In this document: in pieces, positions 20,623-28,539 of the stretch
How positions within the stretch are numbered: the first letter of the stretch is position 1
How the letters are laid out: each line of letters starts with the position of its first letter
IMG/VR virus record: IMGVR_UViG_3300025102_000168
Span: 1 to 30,766 of that record
Reading direction: 5' to 3' (one strand)
DNA from: a virus
Length of the DNA stretch: 30,766 nucleotides
Position numbers and translations under genes: made by a program
The notes under the pieces: generated by a model
What the model was told of the DNA's origin: nothing
The model's database searches: none
What the model saw: the letters and a program-made list of their open reading frames with translations, nothing else

Positions 20623-23600
20623 TAACGGGACAATAAGCCTCCAGGTCGTTGTTGCTTGATCAATTCTGACTGCACAGCCGCTCCAATCAACCCTCCAAGC
20701 TGTTTACCAGCACCACTGTCGCCTGAAGCGGAACTGCCTTTGGCGTCAACGTTAACGACAACGTTTGTGCTGCTGACTCCGCTGCCACCGCTGCTAGAGC
20801 CAAGCTTGTTGTTTGGAATGATTGTGCCAGAAGCATTTGGGACGAATAGCTCAGGGCCTTTCTCACCAACAATGTAAGGCGACCCATTCTCCACAGGTCC
20901 ACCTTTGGCTAGTCCAGGGATGCCACCACCGAAAAAGTTCAATCCAATTTTTAGTGCTTGCATCTTTACTTGGGCTGCAATTATTTCTACAGCCATGTCC
21001 AAGAAGTGATCTGCGGTCCTTTGGAACAAATTTGCTAACGCTTCACGGGCGCTCATGCTTCCGTCAATAATTCCCTTAAACGATTCAGAGAACGCATCTC
21101 CAATCGTGGTTGACAATTCAATTATTCGGTTGGTTGGGTCAAGTAGATCATTTAATCCGCCCTGAATTACAGCGATCTGATCTCTGATTCTTTCTTCAGG
21201 CGTCTTGCCCTCACCAGGCCCTTTACCGGCTTCGCCTTTTATAACCGCTTGTTGTTTTTTAAGAATATCAAGCTGCTCTTCTAGAGCAGTAGTGTTAGCG
21301 CCATTCGCTTTAGCCCGAAGAATATCAGCTTCTACTAACTGAATTGCTTCAGTTTTTTGTTTCAAAAGTAAACCAACCTGTTTGTTAAACTCAGTGATTC
21401 TTTTCGCTTCAGCAGGCAACATTCCTTCCATAACCAGACGGTTATATTCTCTTGAAGCGGTAAGGTTTGCTTCTTGACTATCTCGAATTTGTTTTAGTGG
21501 AGCGACTGCATCTCTAAGAGCTTTTGCACGCTTTTGCTCTTGTTCAAACGCAAGTCTTGCCTCAGCGTTTGTTTTAATTTGAGCGGCTAATCTTCTTTGT
21601 TCGGGCGCTTCACTTTGGTCTTTTAGCTTGGCAATTCTTTCTAGAGTTTGTTCATACTTTTGTTCTATTGCAAGTTTTTTAGCTTGCTCAGTGCCTGCTA
21701 CTTTGCCTTGCGCTAACTGCCGTTCCAGGTTGGCGGTCAAGGCTTGAGCTTGCTGCGCCTGTCTGGCAAGTTGCCCATTTTGTTTTGATAGTCTATTGCT
21801 GGCGCTTTCTAGCTTCTTGTTATTAGCTTCTTGAGCTGTGGCAACACTGTTGGTGAGTTCCAGGTTTTTATTAGTTTCTTCGTTTCTATTCTTATCTCGC
21901 TGCAATCCTTCGAGCTTTAACACGTTACTATCTACTGCGTTAGCAAGACGCTTCTCTTCAACAGACGCATCCAGTTTACTGTCAGCAAGCTGCCGTGTTT
22001 TAGATATTATTAATCTTTTGTTTGCAACGACTGTTGCGTCTAACAAGTCGTTATTACGTCTTAAATTTTCTCCTATTAGCTCGGTTATTTCATTTTCGAG
22101 CGTTAAAGAACCTACGTCTGTAGTGGCTTTTAATTGTTTAGTCTGTTGCGCTAATTGTTGTGTCGGAGTTAACTCAGAGGCCTGCAGTTCAGGCTTGGGC
22201 TTCAGCGATAGAGCTTTGTTAGCAAGTTGAGTGAACGCAGGGCCACCCGGCACCATTGCACTTAGAATTGTTTGTGAAATTGTCGTGGGAATATCAAGCG
22301 TCTGCTGCTCCCCACCAGGGCCAGGTATTTTGATGTTGCCAAGTTTAGCTATAACTCCTGCAAAAATATTTACGCCCTGCGCGGCTGCCGTTAGAGCAGG
22401 CAACAACGACACAATTAATGCTGATTTAAGATCACTAATATGCTGCTGCGTTTCTTCCTGGGCGTCGTCTAACGCTTGCAATTCAGCGACAGCATCTACT
22501 CCTAACGTTTGAGCTAATGTGTGTAGAAGCAAAGCTTGTGCTTCATAGGCTCTTCCCGCAGACTCAAGTTGTTGTACCTGTAGCGCGACTGAACTGTTTA
22601 CTTCTATTCCTGCCTCTTTTAAAGCTGCAAGAGCAGCGGTTGGCTCACGCAAAGAACTACTTAAGCTAGTAATACTGGTTATTGTTTGGTCAACAGCAGC
22701 GCCAAGCTGCGTTCCAACAAGACTTAATCCAAAACCAAGCTGTCCTCCGGCAAGACCTCCCCCAAATCCGCCTATGCCACCACCAATAGCTGCCCCAGGA
22801 CCTTGACCAAATAGCAATGGGAAGGCACCGCCAATAAGCCCGCTGCTAGCTGCATCTTTAAGCCTTCTTCTTCTGGCTGAACGTTTCTCATTTATCTCTT
22901 GCTCAAGTTGCAATTCTTTTTGTTTCAACTGGTTGGTTCTTACTTGCTCTCTATTTGTATTTGCTATTGCAACTTTTGCTTCAATGTCCAACTTCTGTAA
23001 CGAGCCTGCTAAGCCTACTAACTGCTCCCTGCTTCTAATAGTTCGTTTAATAATTTCTAGTTTTTTCTGAGCCAGATCAATACCTTTTTGCTCAGCTTTA
23101 TTCATAGGCAGAGCTACGTTAAACCCCATCGCACCAGCTGCGGCAAGTGGGCCTTGCTGTTGCCCACCAGAAGTGCCTCTAAGAGCAATTAATCTTGCTT
23201 TTTCAAAAATGCTAGCTCTTTTTATTTCATTTGTTGTGTTACGGAGAACAGTAAGATAATTAGATTGAAGGTCAAGACGCGCATTGTGTTGCTTGATTGA
23301 ATCTGCATCTAGTCTTGCTAAGGACTCTTGTACCTTGCCAATACCTTGCTTTACATTTAAACGTTCTTTATCCAAAGCAAGAGACCTTGCTATCCGTTGA
23401 TCGACAGGAGAACTTTGGCCTCTAAACGCTGATGATGCCTCACCTGGGCCTATTGGCCCTGCAAATTGTGATCCGCCTTTGAACGATCCACGCAAATACG
23501 AACCAGCCATTGTTGTGGCTGCGCCGCGCTTTGTAGGAGCAGCTAGTGCAGCGTTATAAGCTTTTAAAGCTTGAGTCGCTCCTTTCCTTCTCGTAATCTC

Positions 23601-23897
23601 TTCATCAATTAACCTGTTTTGGCGCGACTGAGCACCTTCGGCATCAAGCAAAGCAGTTGCATATTCTTTTACGGCTTTTGTTTCGCCTTCAGTCCCTGCA
23701 ATTACTTTTTTAAGTGTTTCAGCTGTTGTAGATAAAGCTTTTTTGTAGTTATCTAAAGACTGACTTACAATTCCTCTTTGGCCTAAAGATTCAGCAAGGC
23801 TACTTGCGGCTTTGGAACTAAGTTTTATCTGAGAGGTAAGCTCTTGTAATTTTCTTGCACCCTTTACGCCAATCTCAATCTCAGCTCTATAGGCCAC
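20622..23897 (-). CDS. H: Tail tape measure protein
   Basis: The 1091-residue protein starts at GTG 23897. Residues about 1-340 and 590-930 are long, Gln/Lys/Glu/Ala-rich helical coiled coil. A glycine-rich hydrophobic segment (about 350-395, PLLFGQGPGAAIGGGIGG) and short membrane-like helices lie between. The C-terminus (about 1000-1035) has KGGPVENGSPYIVGEKGPEL followed by FVPNASG, the standard closing motif of tape measures of this type. The long coil sets tail length; the Gly-rich segment may insert in the membrane during DNA entry. It follows the GT chaperone immediately, as expected. Confidence 0.93.
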   Translation of the reverse strand: MAYRAEIEIGVKGARKLQELTSQIKLSSKAASSLAESLGQRGIVSQSLDNYKKALSTTAETLKKVIAGTEGETKAVKEYATALLDAEGAQSRQNRLIDEEITRRKGATQALKAYNAALAAPTKRGAATTMAGSYLRGSFKGGSQFAGPIGPGEASSAFRGQSSPVDQRIARSLALDKERLNVKQGIGKVQESLARLDADSIKQHNARLDLQSNYLTVLRNTTNEIKRASIFEKARLIALRGTSGGQQQGPLAAAGAMGFNVALPMNKAEQKGIDLAQKKLEIIKRTIRSREQLVGLAGSLQKLDIEAKVAIANTNREQVRTNQLKQKELQLEQEINEKRSARRRRLKDAASSGLIGGAFPLLFGQGPGAAIGGGIGGFGGGLAGGQLGFGLSLVGTQLGAAVDQTITSITSLSSSLREPTAALAALKEAGIEVNSSVALQVQQLESAGRAYEAQALLLHTLAQTLGVDAVAELQALDDAQEETQQHISDLKSALIVSLLPALTAAAQGVNIFAGVIAKLGNIKIPGPGGEQQTLDIPTTISQTILSAMVPGGPAFTQLANKALSLKPKPELQASELTPTQQLAQQTKQLKATTDVGSLTLENEITELIGENLRRNNDLLDATVVANKRLIISKTRQLADSKLDASVEEKRLANAVDSNVLKLEGLQRDKNRNEETNKNLELTNSVATAQEANNKKLESASNRLSKQNGQLARQAQQAQALTANLERQLAQGKVAGTEQAKKLAIEQKYEQTLERIAKLKDQSEAPEQRRLAAQIKTNAEARLAFEQEQKRAKALRDAVAPLKQIRDSQEANLTASREYNRLVMEGMLPAEAKRITEFNKQVGLLLKQKTEAIQLVEADILRAKANGANTTALEEQLDILKKQQAVIKGEAGKGPGEGKTPEERIRDQIAVIQGGLNDLLDPTNRIIELSTTIGDAFSESFKGIIDGSMSAREALANLFQRTADHFLDMAVEIIAAQVKMQALKIGLNFFGGGIPGLAKGGPVENGSPYIVGEKGPELFVPNASGTIIPNNKLGSSSGGSGVSSTNVVVNVDAKGSSASGDSGAGKQLGGLIGAAVQSELIKQQRPGGLLSR

Positions 23898-23927
23898 GAC
23901 GATTCCAGCGCACTGCGATGCCTAAGT

Positions 23928-24451
23928 TTAACGCCTACGCCGCGCCTTATCCATTTCTTTCTTCTGCTCTGCATTGATCACGCCAAAATAGGCGCTCCAA
24001 CCAATCAACTCCTCTTGCGTCATTGTGGTGCGAACCTCAGACAAGCTCATGCCAAGCTCTTTGGCGACACCAAATTGCAGCATGAGCCAGTTGTCCTTCT
24101 GAAGCTCGGCTTCTAGGCTTTTGGGTCGATGGCCTCTTCTTCGTCATCAGTCAGGATTGCCAGCATCAAGGATTGCAAATCCTTATCCTTTACTTCGTTC
24201 TTCAATACATCAATTTCACCAGCCAAGAACAAAGACTCCCCCAACTCATCCTTAGCTTTCGTAATCAAAAGCTGCAAGGCAAACGCATTGGCATCATCCG
24301 ATCCAGCACGTTTTTGAGCGCGTTCACGTTCTGCCATCGTCAGTGGCGTAACCCACATCTCAAACTCAGTTTTATCTGAAAGAGTAACTACTCTTTTTGT
24401 TGCCTCTAGGTTTGCGGCTTTTTTAAGACGATCAATGGCGCGTAATGCCAT
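23928..24451 (-). CDS. GT tail-assembly chaperone, produced by -1 frameshift
   Basis: The upstream frame (24113-24451) and a second frame (23928-24119) overlap at a slippery heptamer. After slippage at C CCA AAA the product continues S-L-E-A-E-L-Q-K-D-N then WLMLQFGVAKELGMSLSEVR and ends with EMDKARRRR, stop TAA at 23928. The fusion is 111 + 63 = 174 residues. The T part has no start codon or ribosome binding site of its own. It fills the space between G and the tape measure, which otherwise would be a 215-base gap. As in lambda, GT should recruit tape-measure and major tail protein during tail assembly; its lambda counterpart is about 275 residues, so this is shorter. Confidence 0.87.
24101..24125 (-). 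promoter_or_regulatory. Programmed -1 frameshift signal (slippery heptamer plus hairpin)
   Basis: On the minus strand the sequence reads CCCAAAA (24125-24119) with zero-frame codons CCA and AAA, a canonical X XXY YYZ heptamer. After a five-base spacer (GCCTA) comes GAAGC-CGA-GCTTC, a 5-bp stem (24113-24101). The zero-frame TAG stop is inside the spacer/stem start at 24113-24115. Confidence 0.85.
24113..24451 (-). CDS. G: Tail-assembly chaperone, lambda G-like
   Basis: The 112-residue unshifted product starts ATG 24451 (MALRAIDRLKKAANLEATKR). It has a central block with EMWVTPLTMAERERAQKRAG and ALQLLITKAKDELGE, and an acidic end (DDEEEAIDPKA). The pattern of a short beta/helix protein between the major tail gene and the tape measure is typical of G chaperones. 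The abundant G form coats the tape measure while the rare GT form is made by frameshifting. A terminator hairpin separates it from the major tail protein gene, so its transcription should be lower. Confidence 0.88.
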   Translation of the reverse strand: MALRAIDRLKKAANLEATKRVVTLSDKTEFEMWVTPLTMAERERAQKRAGSDDANAFALQLLITKAKDELGESLFLAGEIDVLKNEVKDKDLQSLMLAILTDDEEEAIDPKA

Positions 24452-24483
24452 GAGTTAAAACTGATTGTGCCACTACACTAGCA

Positions 24484-24519
24484 TTAAAAAGACCCCTAAC
24501 AATGTCAGGAGCCTCTTTA
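24484..24519 (-). terminator. Intrinsic terminator after the major tail protein gene
   Basis: On the minus strand a long stem pairs CTCCTGAC with GTTAGGGG around a tiny loop. The stem can extend outward through AAAGAGG and TCTTTTT, and it is followed by TTTTTAAT. It begins about 15 bases after the major tail protein stop. It probably reduces readthrough into the chaperone and tape-measure genes, keeping the major tail protein in excess. Confidence 0.85.
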
Positions 24520-24533
24520 TCATCAATCGACTA

Positions 24534-25283
24534 TTAGCTCTTACCGAAGTCGAATGTAGGAGCTGCAGTTGGACGGAAGTTAATAGAAATCGCCTGAGCA
24601 TCGTCTGGCGTTACTGAGAAACTTGCAGAAGTAAGGACCGCTTCCATCTGGATGGAACGGCTAGCTGCATCATTTATTGCGGCAGGAGTCCCTGACACAA
24701 CTGCATCCATATACAGCTTGAACGTTGCGCCAACCTGATTGCGTTGGGTAACGTCTTCAATCAAACGAGCCGAAATGCCGGTGTCGTCATCAGTGAAGTA
24801 AACCTCAGCTGAACCCGTGCCATCCGCAAAACCAGAGATAAAGGTTCGGAATGGTGCGCTTTGGCCCAAAGTGCCGCCGATGCTTGTTACATCGATTTCA
24901 TCTCGGGTTATTTCAAAGTTCCAAGAGCGCACGTTTGCAACTGCTTGAAAATCCTTGAACGCAATTGTAAAAGGAGTGCTGCCGTCTGTTCCGACATCTG
25001 TCAGATCAAGAATAGTTCCGCCTGCTGACGCAGAAAACGTTGCCGCCCCTGTGCCGGGAACGTAGTCTTTTATAAAACAGGTAGCTGTTAAACCAGCAGG
25101 CAACACTGGGCTGCCTCCTGTACCGGTTCCAATAGAAACCTCATCGCCAGGTTTGAAGTTGAGGAACGTCCCAACGTTGATGGAATCGGAACCGATAGTG
25201 ACATCTGCAGCCTTAAAGGTTCCAGATGTGCCAGCTGGCTTGTAATAAAGGGCGCCAGAGGTGCCCGAAAGGACGGTAGCCAT
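24534..25283 (-). CDS. V: Major tail tube protein
   Basis: The 249-residue product is in the lambda V position, after the tail terminator gene and before the chaperones. The sequence has an N-terminal Gly/Ser/Thr-rich part (GSDSINVGTFLNFKPGDEVS), then RSWNFEITRDEIDVTSIGG, FISGFADGTGSAEVYFTDDD and a C-terminal SRSIQMEAVLTSASFSVTPD. The 'RSWNFEITRDEIDVTS' line is typical of tail tube proteins of this class. It is expected to form stacked hexameric rings. A terminator directly follows the gene. There is a 74-base leader before the start with no convincing promoter. Confidence 0.88.
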   Translation of the reverse strand: MATVLSGTSGALYYKPAGTSGTFKAADVTIGSDSINVGTFLNFKPGDEVSIGTGTGGSPVLPAGLTATCFIKDYVPGTGAATFSASAGGTILDLTDVGTDGSTPFTIAFKDFQAVANVRSWNFEITRDEIDVTSIGGTLGQSAPFRTFISGFADGTGSAEVYFTDDDTGISARLIEDVTQRNQVGATFKLYMDAVVSGTPAAINDAASRSIQMEAVLTSASFSVTPDDAQAISINFRPTAAPTFDFGKS

Positions 25284-25357
25284 TCGTGGTACTGAGAATG
25301 GTGGACTTACGGGCGAAACCCGGACTCATACAGCTTAGCGTGTCAACAGTAAAAATT

Positions 25358-25789
25358 CTAATCCTGCTCTTCTGCAACGAAAGACGTTGTTATACGTCCC
25401 ATCAAATGGGGACTTGCTTCCGTTGCTGACAAAGTCGGCCCGTTTATGACGCCGGGGCGCAAATATACCCCTGAACCGTCCCTCGTTGAAGCGGGTAATG
25501 CTAAAAGCGTTGTGACTGCGGTATTCAAAAGCGTTTGATTTCTTGCAGGGCCTTGACCTTTTTCGCTGTAGACACGAATGACAATGCCTCCCCGCACGTA
25601 ATCAACGTTGCCAGTCATAGTAATTTCTGTTGTCAGGCCAAAAGCAATATTTATTCGTACATACTCTGTGGTCGTGTTTGCTGGGACAGCGGTGATATTG
25701 TCAAAAAAGACCGGTATCGCTGGCGATAAGTTATTAAAAGCCGTCAAAAGAGGACTTTCAATAGCGGCTCGAATTGCTTGGTAGTTCAT
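25358..25789 (-). CDS. Tail terminator protein (lambda U-like position)
   Basis: The 143-residue protein reads MNYQAIRAAIESPLLTAFNN, then PVFFDNITAVPANTTTEYVR, INIAFGLTTEITMTG, YVRGGIVIRVYSEKGQGPAR and the C-terminal PHLMGRITTSFVAEEQD. The blocks 'FDN......EYVR', 'RGGIVIRVY.EKG.G' and 'N..L' are typical of phage tail-terminator/DUF4128-type proteins, which cap the tail and join it to the head. The size fits lambda U (131). The start overlaps the preceding stop by four bases (ATGA). Confidence 0.82.
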   Translation of the reverse strand: MNYQAIRAAIESPLLTAFNNLSPAIPVFFDNITAVPANTTTEYVRINIAFGLTTEITMTGNVDYVRGGIVIRVYSEKGQGPARNQTLLNTAVTTLLALPASTRDGSGVYLRPGVINGPTLSATEASPHLMGRITTSFVAEEQD

Positions 25790-26430
25790 AGCTCAGTAAA
25801 CAAATCATCCATCTCAAGCTTGACAGTGCGGTCCAGCCTCCCATCTTCTACATACATTGCAAGCCAGTCAAGATCAGCTGTTGCACTAGACTCACGGTCT
25901 TGAGGCCCACCACCAATCTCTCCGCGATATGACGGAAGTTGCATTGAAGTGCCTGTCTTTACTCCTGTTTCAGAGTCAAAACTGCTTTCTGTTCTGGGGC
26001 GACCGCCATCGCCTCTTCTAAGTTTTCTTCGACCCAGTGCTGTAGTTGGCTCTTCTTCCGTTGGACGAAAAAATACACTTTCTACTACGTCAGTTGCTTC
26101 AGCTGCATACTCAGAAAAATTTGAAATTGTTGTTACTGCTCGATCTTTAATTGGCAGAGAAGCTCGAAGGTTTTGAGGGCCGGAGAATAAAGCGACAGGA
26201 AGGTTAATAGGTCTTGGCTCTCCAGGCTGGCCATCACCCTTATACATACGGCCATCAGGTGTTTCAATCTGATATGAATTTGAAAAACGACCTGTCCAGC
26301 TTGGTCCTTCTTGCTGCAATTCTTTAATAGTTCTTCTTGCAACTCTTGAAGGGCCAGACACAATCAAAGAGGATCCAAGCCTTTCAAGTTGTTGCCCAAG
26401 CTTCAAAAGCTCGTTAAAAGGTTTTCCCAT
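25786..26430 (-). CDS. Tail completion protein, HK97 gp10-like position
   Basis: The 214-residue protein has an N-terminal helix (LLKLGQQLERLGSSLIVSGP), a segment RRTIKELQQEGPSWTGRFSN, and SYQIETPDGRMY. A region with arginine/acid-rich linkers (about 125-175: RPTEEEPTTALGRRKLRRGD) and a C-terminal helix follow. The T..(L)...(G).(W)TG.(F)..S(Y) pattern is that of HK97 gp10-like neck/tail-completion proteins. It is longer than usual (110-140), mostly by the low-complexity Arg/Glu insert. Position between head-closure and tail terminator supports the call. Confidence 0.75.
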   Translation of the reverse strand: MGKPFNELLKLGQQLERLGSSLIVSGPSRVARRTIKELQQEGPSWTGRFSNSYQIETPDGRMYKGDGQPGEPRPINLPVALFSGPQNLRASLPIKDRAVTTISNFSEYAAEATDVVESVFFRPTEEEPTTALGRRKLRRGDGGRPRTESSFDSETGVKTGTSMQLPSYRGEIGGGPQDRESSATADLDWLAMYVEDGRLDRTVKLEMDDLFTEL

Positions 26431-26807
26431 TACTGCGGCCTCGCAACAATCGTGTGGAGCAAAGGATCTTCGCCCCGAAGACTCAACACATTTAAAATCT
26501 TCGCTTCTCTTGTCACACCAGCTTGTGAATACTGGATACGGTCGGCCTCGGTTGGATAGTAAGAACCCAACTCGTCACCACCAATAATCACCTTGATGTC
26601 AGTTGTTTGGTAAAGACCTTCGCTTTCTCTTGCTGAAACATTAGAAATCAAACCCTTCAACGCAACAGACGTGTCCGCACCAGTCACAGCACCTGTTGCT
26701 GGATCATAAGTGCGTGGCGTTGTCGTTTTGACAAGAGTGATGTCTTGGCCCCAATCATCCAGTAGATCCTTGGGAATTGACTTAAAAGTGCTGTCTACAA
26801 GTGACAT
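26430..26807 (-). CDS. Head-closure / head-tail connector protein
   Basis: The 125-residue protein begins MSLVDSTFKSIPKDLLDDWG. It contains DITLVKTTTPRTYDPATGAV, GLISNVSARESEGLYQTTDI and KVIIGGDELGSYYPTEADRI, then a C-terminal EAKILNVLSLRGEDPLLHTI. This 'G.D..L.....YDPATG.V......(L)G' architecture is typical of small neck (head-closure) proteins. It sits between the adaptor and the tail-completion genes as expected. Its stop overlaps the next ATG (TAATG). It should plug the portal/adaptor ring. Confidence 0.8.
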   Translation of the reverse strand: MSLVDSTFKSIPKDLLDDWGQDITLVKTTTPRTYDPATGAVTGADTSVALKGLISNVSARESEGLYQTTDIKVIIGGDELGSYYPTEADRIQYSQAGVTREAKILNVLSLRGEDPLLHTIVARPQ

Positions 26808-26808
26808 C

Positions 26809-27339
26809 TCAACCCCTCACCATACGAACTTGATAAGAGCCAGAACCTCCAAGACAATAAGCACCAAGATAAGACTGCAGCCAAGGGTAAACGTCGAATA
26901 CGTTATTGACAGTTCCAGTAGCTTGACTAGCAGTGTTGTACTTGACCTTGAGGTCTCCGAGTTCGACTTCTTCGTATAACCCCTTATCGCCGGTATTCCC
27001 TGTAATCGCGTCCGTGTCATTAGCCAGTTCAAACGCTAGTAGATATGTAGCTTTTTTAATTGCGTTTGGAATCGCGGAACAGGTCAGTTCTACGCGATCG
27101 ACATGATAATTATTGCGGGGCCAACTTAAGGCTTGGCTTGAATCGCAACGATCACCATAGAAATTCAATGTGTCGATCCAGCCTGTAGCTGAAATCAATG
27201 CACGATTTTTCTTGTCGTCTTGTTTGTTGTCCCACTGCGTTGAGCTTGGGGCGGTTTCAAAATACGCGTCTGCCTCCGCCAACGTCACAAAGCTGTTGGC
27301 TGTCTCACTTTTGAGTGTGGCGTTGATCGTGGCAGCCAT
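26809..27339 (-). CDS. Head-tail adaptor (DnaT-like / gp6-like family)
   Basis: I prefer ATG 27339 (MAATINATLKSETANSFVTL), since an upstream start would lie inside the terminator hairpin. The 176-residue product has SFVTLAEADAYFETAPSSTQ, ALISATGWIDTLNFYGDR, QALSWPRNNYHVD and IPNAIKKATYLLAFEL. These are the blocks of the phage adaptor family often labelled putative DnaT-like ssDNA-binding (PF20557 type). In structural-module context it is a head-tail adaptor that binds the portal ring. It lies directly after the major capsid gene. Confidence 0.83.
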   Translation of the reverse strand: MAATINATLKSETANSFVTLAEADAYFETAPSSTQWDNKQDDKKNRALISATGWIDTLNFYGDRCDSSQALSWPRNNYHVDRVELTCSAIPNAIKKATYLLAFELANDTDAITGNTGDKGLYEEVELGDLKVKYNTASQATGTVNNVFDVYPWLQSYLGAYCLGGSGSYQVRMVRG

Positions 27340-27355
27340 AAGACAATAATAAGGT

Positions 27356-27377
27356 GGCCCCACCTAATGGTAGGGCC
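27356..27377 (-). terminator. Hairpin after the major capsid gene, weak intrinsic terminator
   Basis: On the minus strand GGCCCTACC and GGTGGGGCC pair over nine bases (one G-T) around ATTA. The tail (ACCTTATTATT) is only partly T-rich. It starts about 17 bases after the capsid stop, so it may be an attenuator or 3'-end stabiliser for capsid mRNA. Confidence 0.65.
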
Positions 27378-27393
27378 TTTGCTCTGATCAAGA

Positions 27394-28473
27394 TCAGATG
27401 GTGCTGGTATCCAGCGGAGAGTTGACAGTCAACTGAACCATAGGGATCAGATCGATGTCATAGGTGGCGGCCCACTTGTTAGCGGTAGCCAGATGAGCGT
27501 TGGTGGGGTTGTCACCAGCGTCAGACCACTTAGTACCCATCACGTGATAGGTGCTGTGATAATCCACAGAAAGCACGTCTTGCTTCGAGAGGACGTTGCG
27601 ATCAGCTTCAATCCGAAGCTCTTGCTGCACACCTTCAAGGATGGTGCCTGATTTAATCAGATAGCAGTAGAACTCACGTTGGTGACCACCAGTGCCAGGA
27701 GCAACAGTGTTCACTGAACTGTCGGTAACGACTCTCATCCCTGCGAACTCACCAACTTCGCGAGCGCCAATGCCTACGCCACCGCCACCCCAGGTCACTG
27801 CGCCAGTAGCGGCTAGTGCTGAAGTAGAGAAGGTCAGCATTCCTACCTGATACAGGTAGTAGGCGACGGAAGGGTGAACAATCAGAGTGTCCAACTCTTC
27901 ACCACGCTCTCCAAGCTTGGAGCGTGCTTCAGCAACCATGGTTGCACTAAGGAAGTTGGCTTCAGTTGCGCCAGAAGCAGCAGCCTTGCCTTTGTCTAGT
28001 GCGTTGGCAGAAAGAGCAGTGCCAAACAAACCAGCAAGCTGTGAGAACAGGCGTGCGCTGTTCAGCTTGTTGATTGCATCAGCCAGCTGATTGCGGATGT
28101 GAAGCATTGGATCTTCACCAGCAGCCAATACTGCAATGTCATCTACGGCATACGCGAAACCGCGATGGCAGATGGTTGCAATTTGAGTGCCAGTTCCAAT
28201 CTTTTGTGGAGTCAGGTAACCACCGGATCCGGTGCCCCATGTCGCTGTTCCGTCCAGAATTTCTTCTGTTGGGGATACAGGATTGAACTCAGGGACTTGG
28301 ATGCGAGTACCGCCTGAGCGGGAATCGAGCAGTGAGTTACGGACAACAGCGCCAGACTTGATAAACAAGCTGCGCTCTTTGATGGCCTCAGACACATAAG
28401 TGCTGAGATTATTCCTCTTGACGATGTCCGCAAGTAGGACACCGCCGGAATAATTCTGAAATGGAGCGGCCAT
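27394..28473 (-). CDS. Major capsid protein, HK97-fold
   Basis: The 359-residue protein begins MAAPFQNYSGGVLLADIVKR. It carries VVRNSLLDSRSGGTRIQVPE, TPQKIGTGTQIATICHRGFA, an alpha-rich P-domain-like region (LHIRNQLADAINKLNSARLF), LIVHPSVAYYLYQVGML, and a C-terminal RNVLSKQDVLSVDYHSTYHV. This is the major-capsid-protein-13-like HK97-fold family found in phages with DUF4055 portals. No N-terminal delta domain is fused; a separate scaffold is upstream. It lies between scaffold and adaptor, and is followed by a hairpin that could limit readthrough. Confidence 0.9.
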   Translation of the reverse strand: MAAPFQNYSGGVLLADIVKRNNLSTYVSEAIKERSLFIKSGAVVRNSLLDSRSGGTRIQVPEFNPVSPTEEILDGTATWGTGSGGYLTPQKIGTGTQIATICHRGFAYAVDDIAVLAAGEDPMLHIRNQLADAINKLNSARLFSQLAGLFGTALSANALDKGKAAASGATEANFLSATMVAEARSKLGERGEELDTLIVHPSVAYYLYQVGMLTFSTSALAATGAVTWGGGGVGIGAREVGEFAGMRVVTDSSVNTVAPGTGGHQREFYCYLIKSGTILEGVQQELRIEADRNVLSKQDVLSVDYHSTYHVMGTKWSDAGDNPTNAHLATANKWAATYDIDLIPMVQLTVNSPLDTSTI

Positions 28474-28503
28474 TTCTTACTTAGGGATAATGTTTGCGGT
28501 GGA

Positions 28504-28539
28504 TCAAGTCACAGACTTGACATGGTGTCCCACAGGGAC
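28504..28539 (-). promoter_or_regulatory. Tandem hairpins between scaffold and capsid genes
   Basis: On the minus strand GTCCC-TGT-GGGAC (28539-28527) and TCAAGTC-TGT-GACTTGA (28520-28504) form two perfect stems (5 and 7 bp) with the same TGT loop, seven bases apart. The first begins at the scaffold TAG stop. Neither has a T-run, so they are unlikely to be terminators. They may protect the capsid mRNA or shape its ribosome access. Confidence 0.6.

Noticed and set aside
21838-22512. Two long plus-strand ORFs opposite the tape measure
   Set aside because: They mirror helical Leu/Gln/Ala codons as Ser/Cys/Leu-rich frames, and no start signals are visible.
25284-25357. TTGACA-like box (25346-25341, minus) upstream of the major tail gene as a promoter
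   Set aside because: The nearest -10-like hexamer (TATGAG) is only 10 bases away, and nothing fits at 16-18 bases. The 74-base leader otherwise shows only a 4-bp CGGG/CCCG stem.
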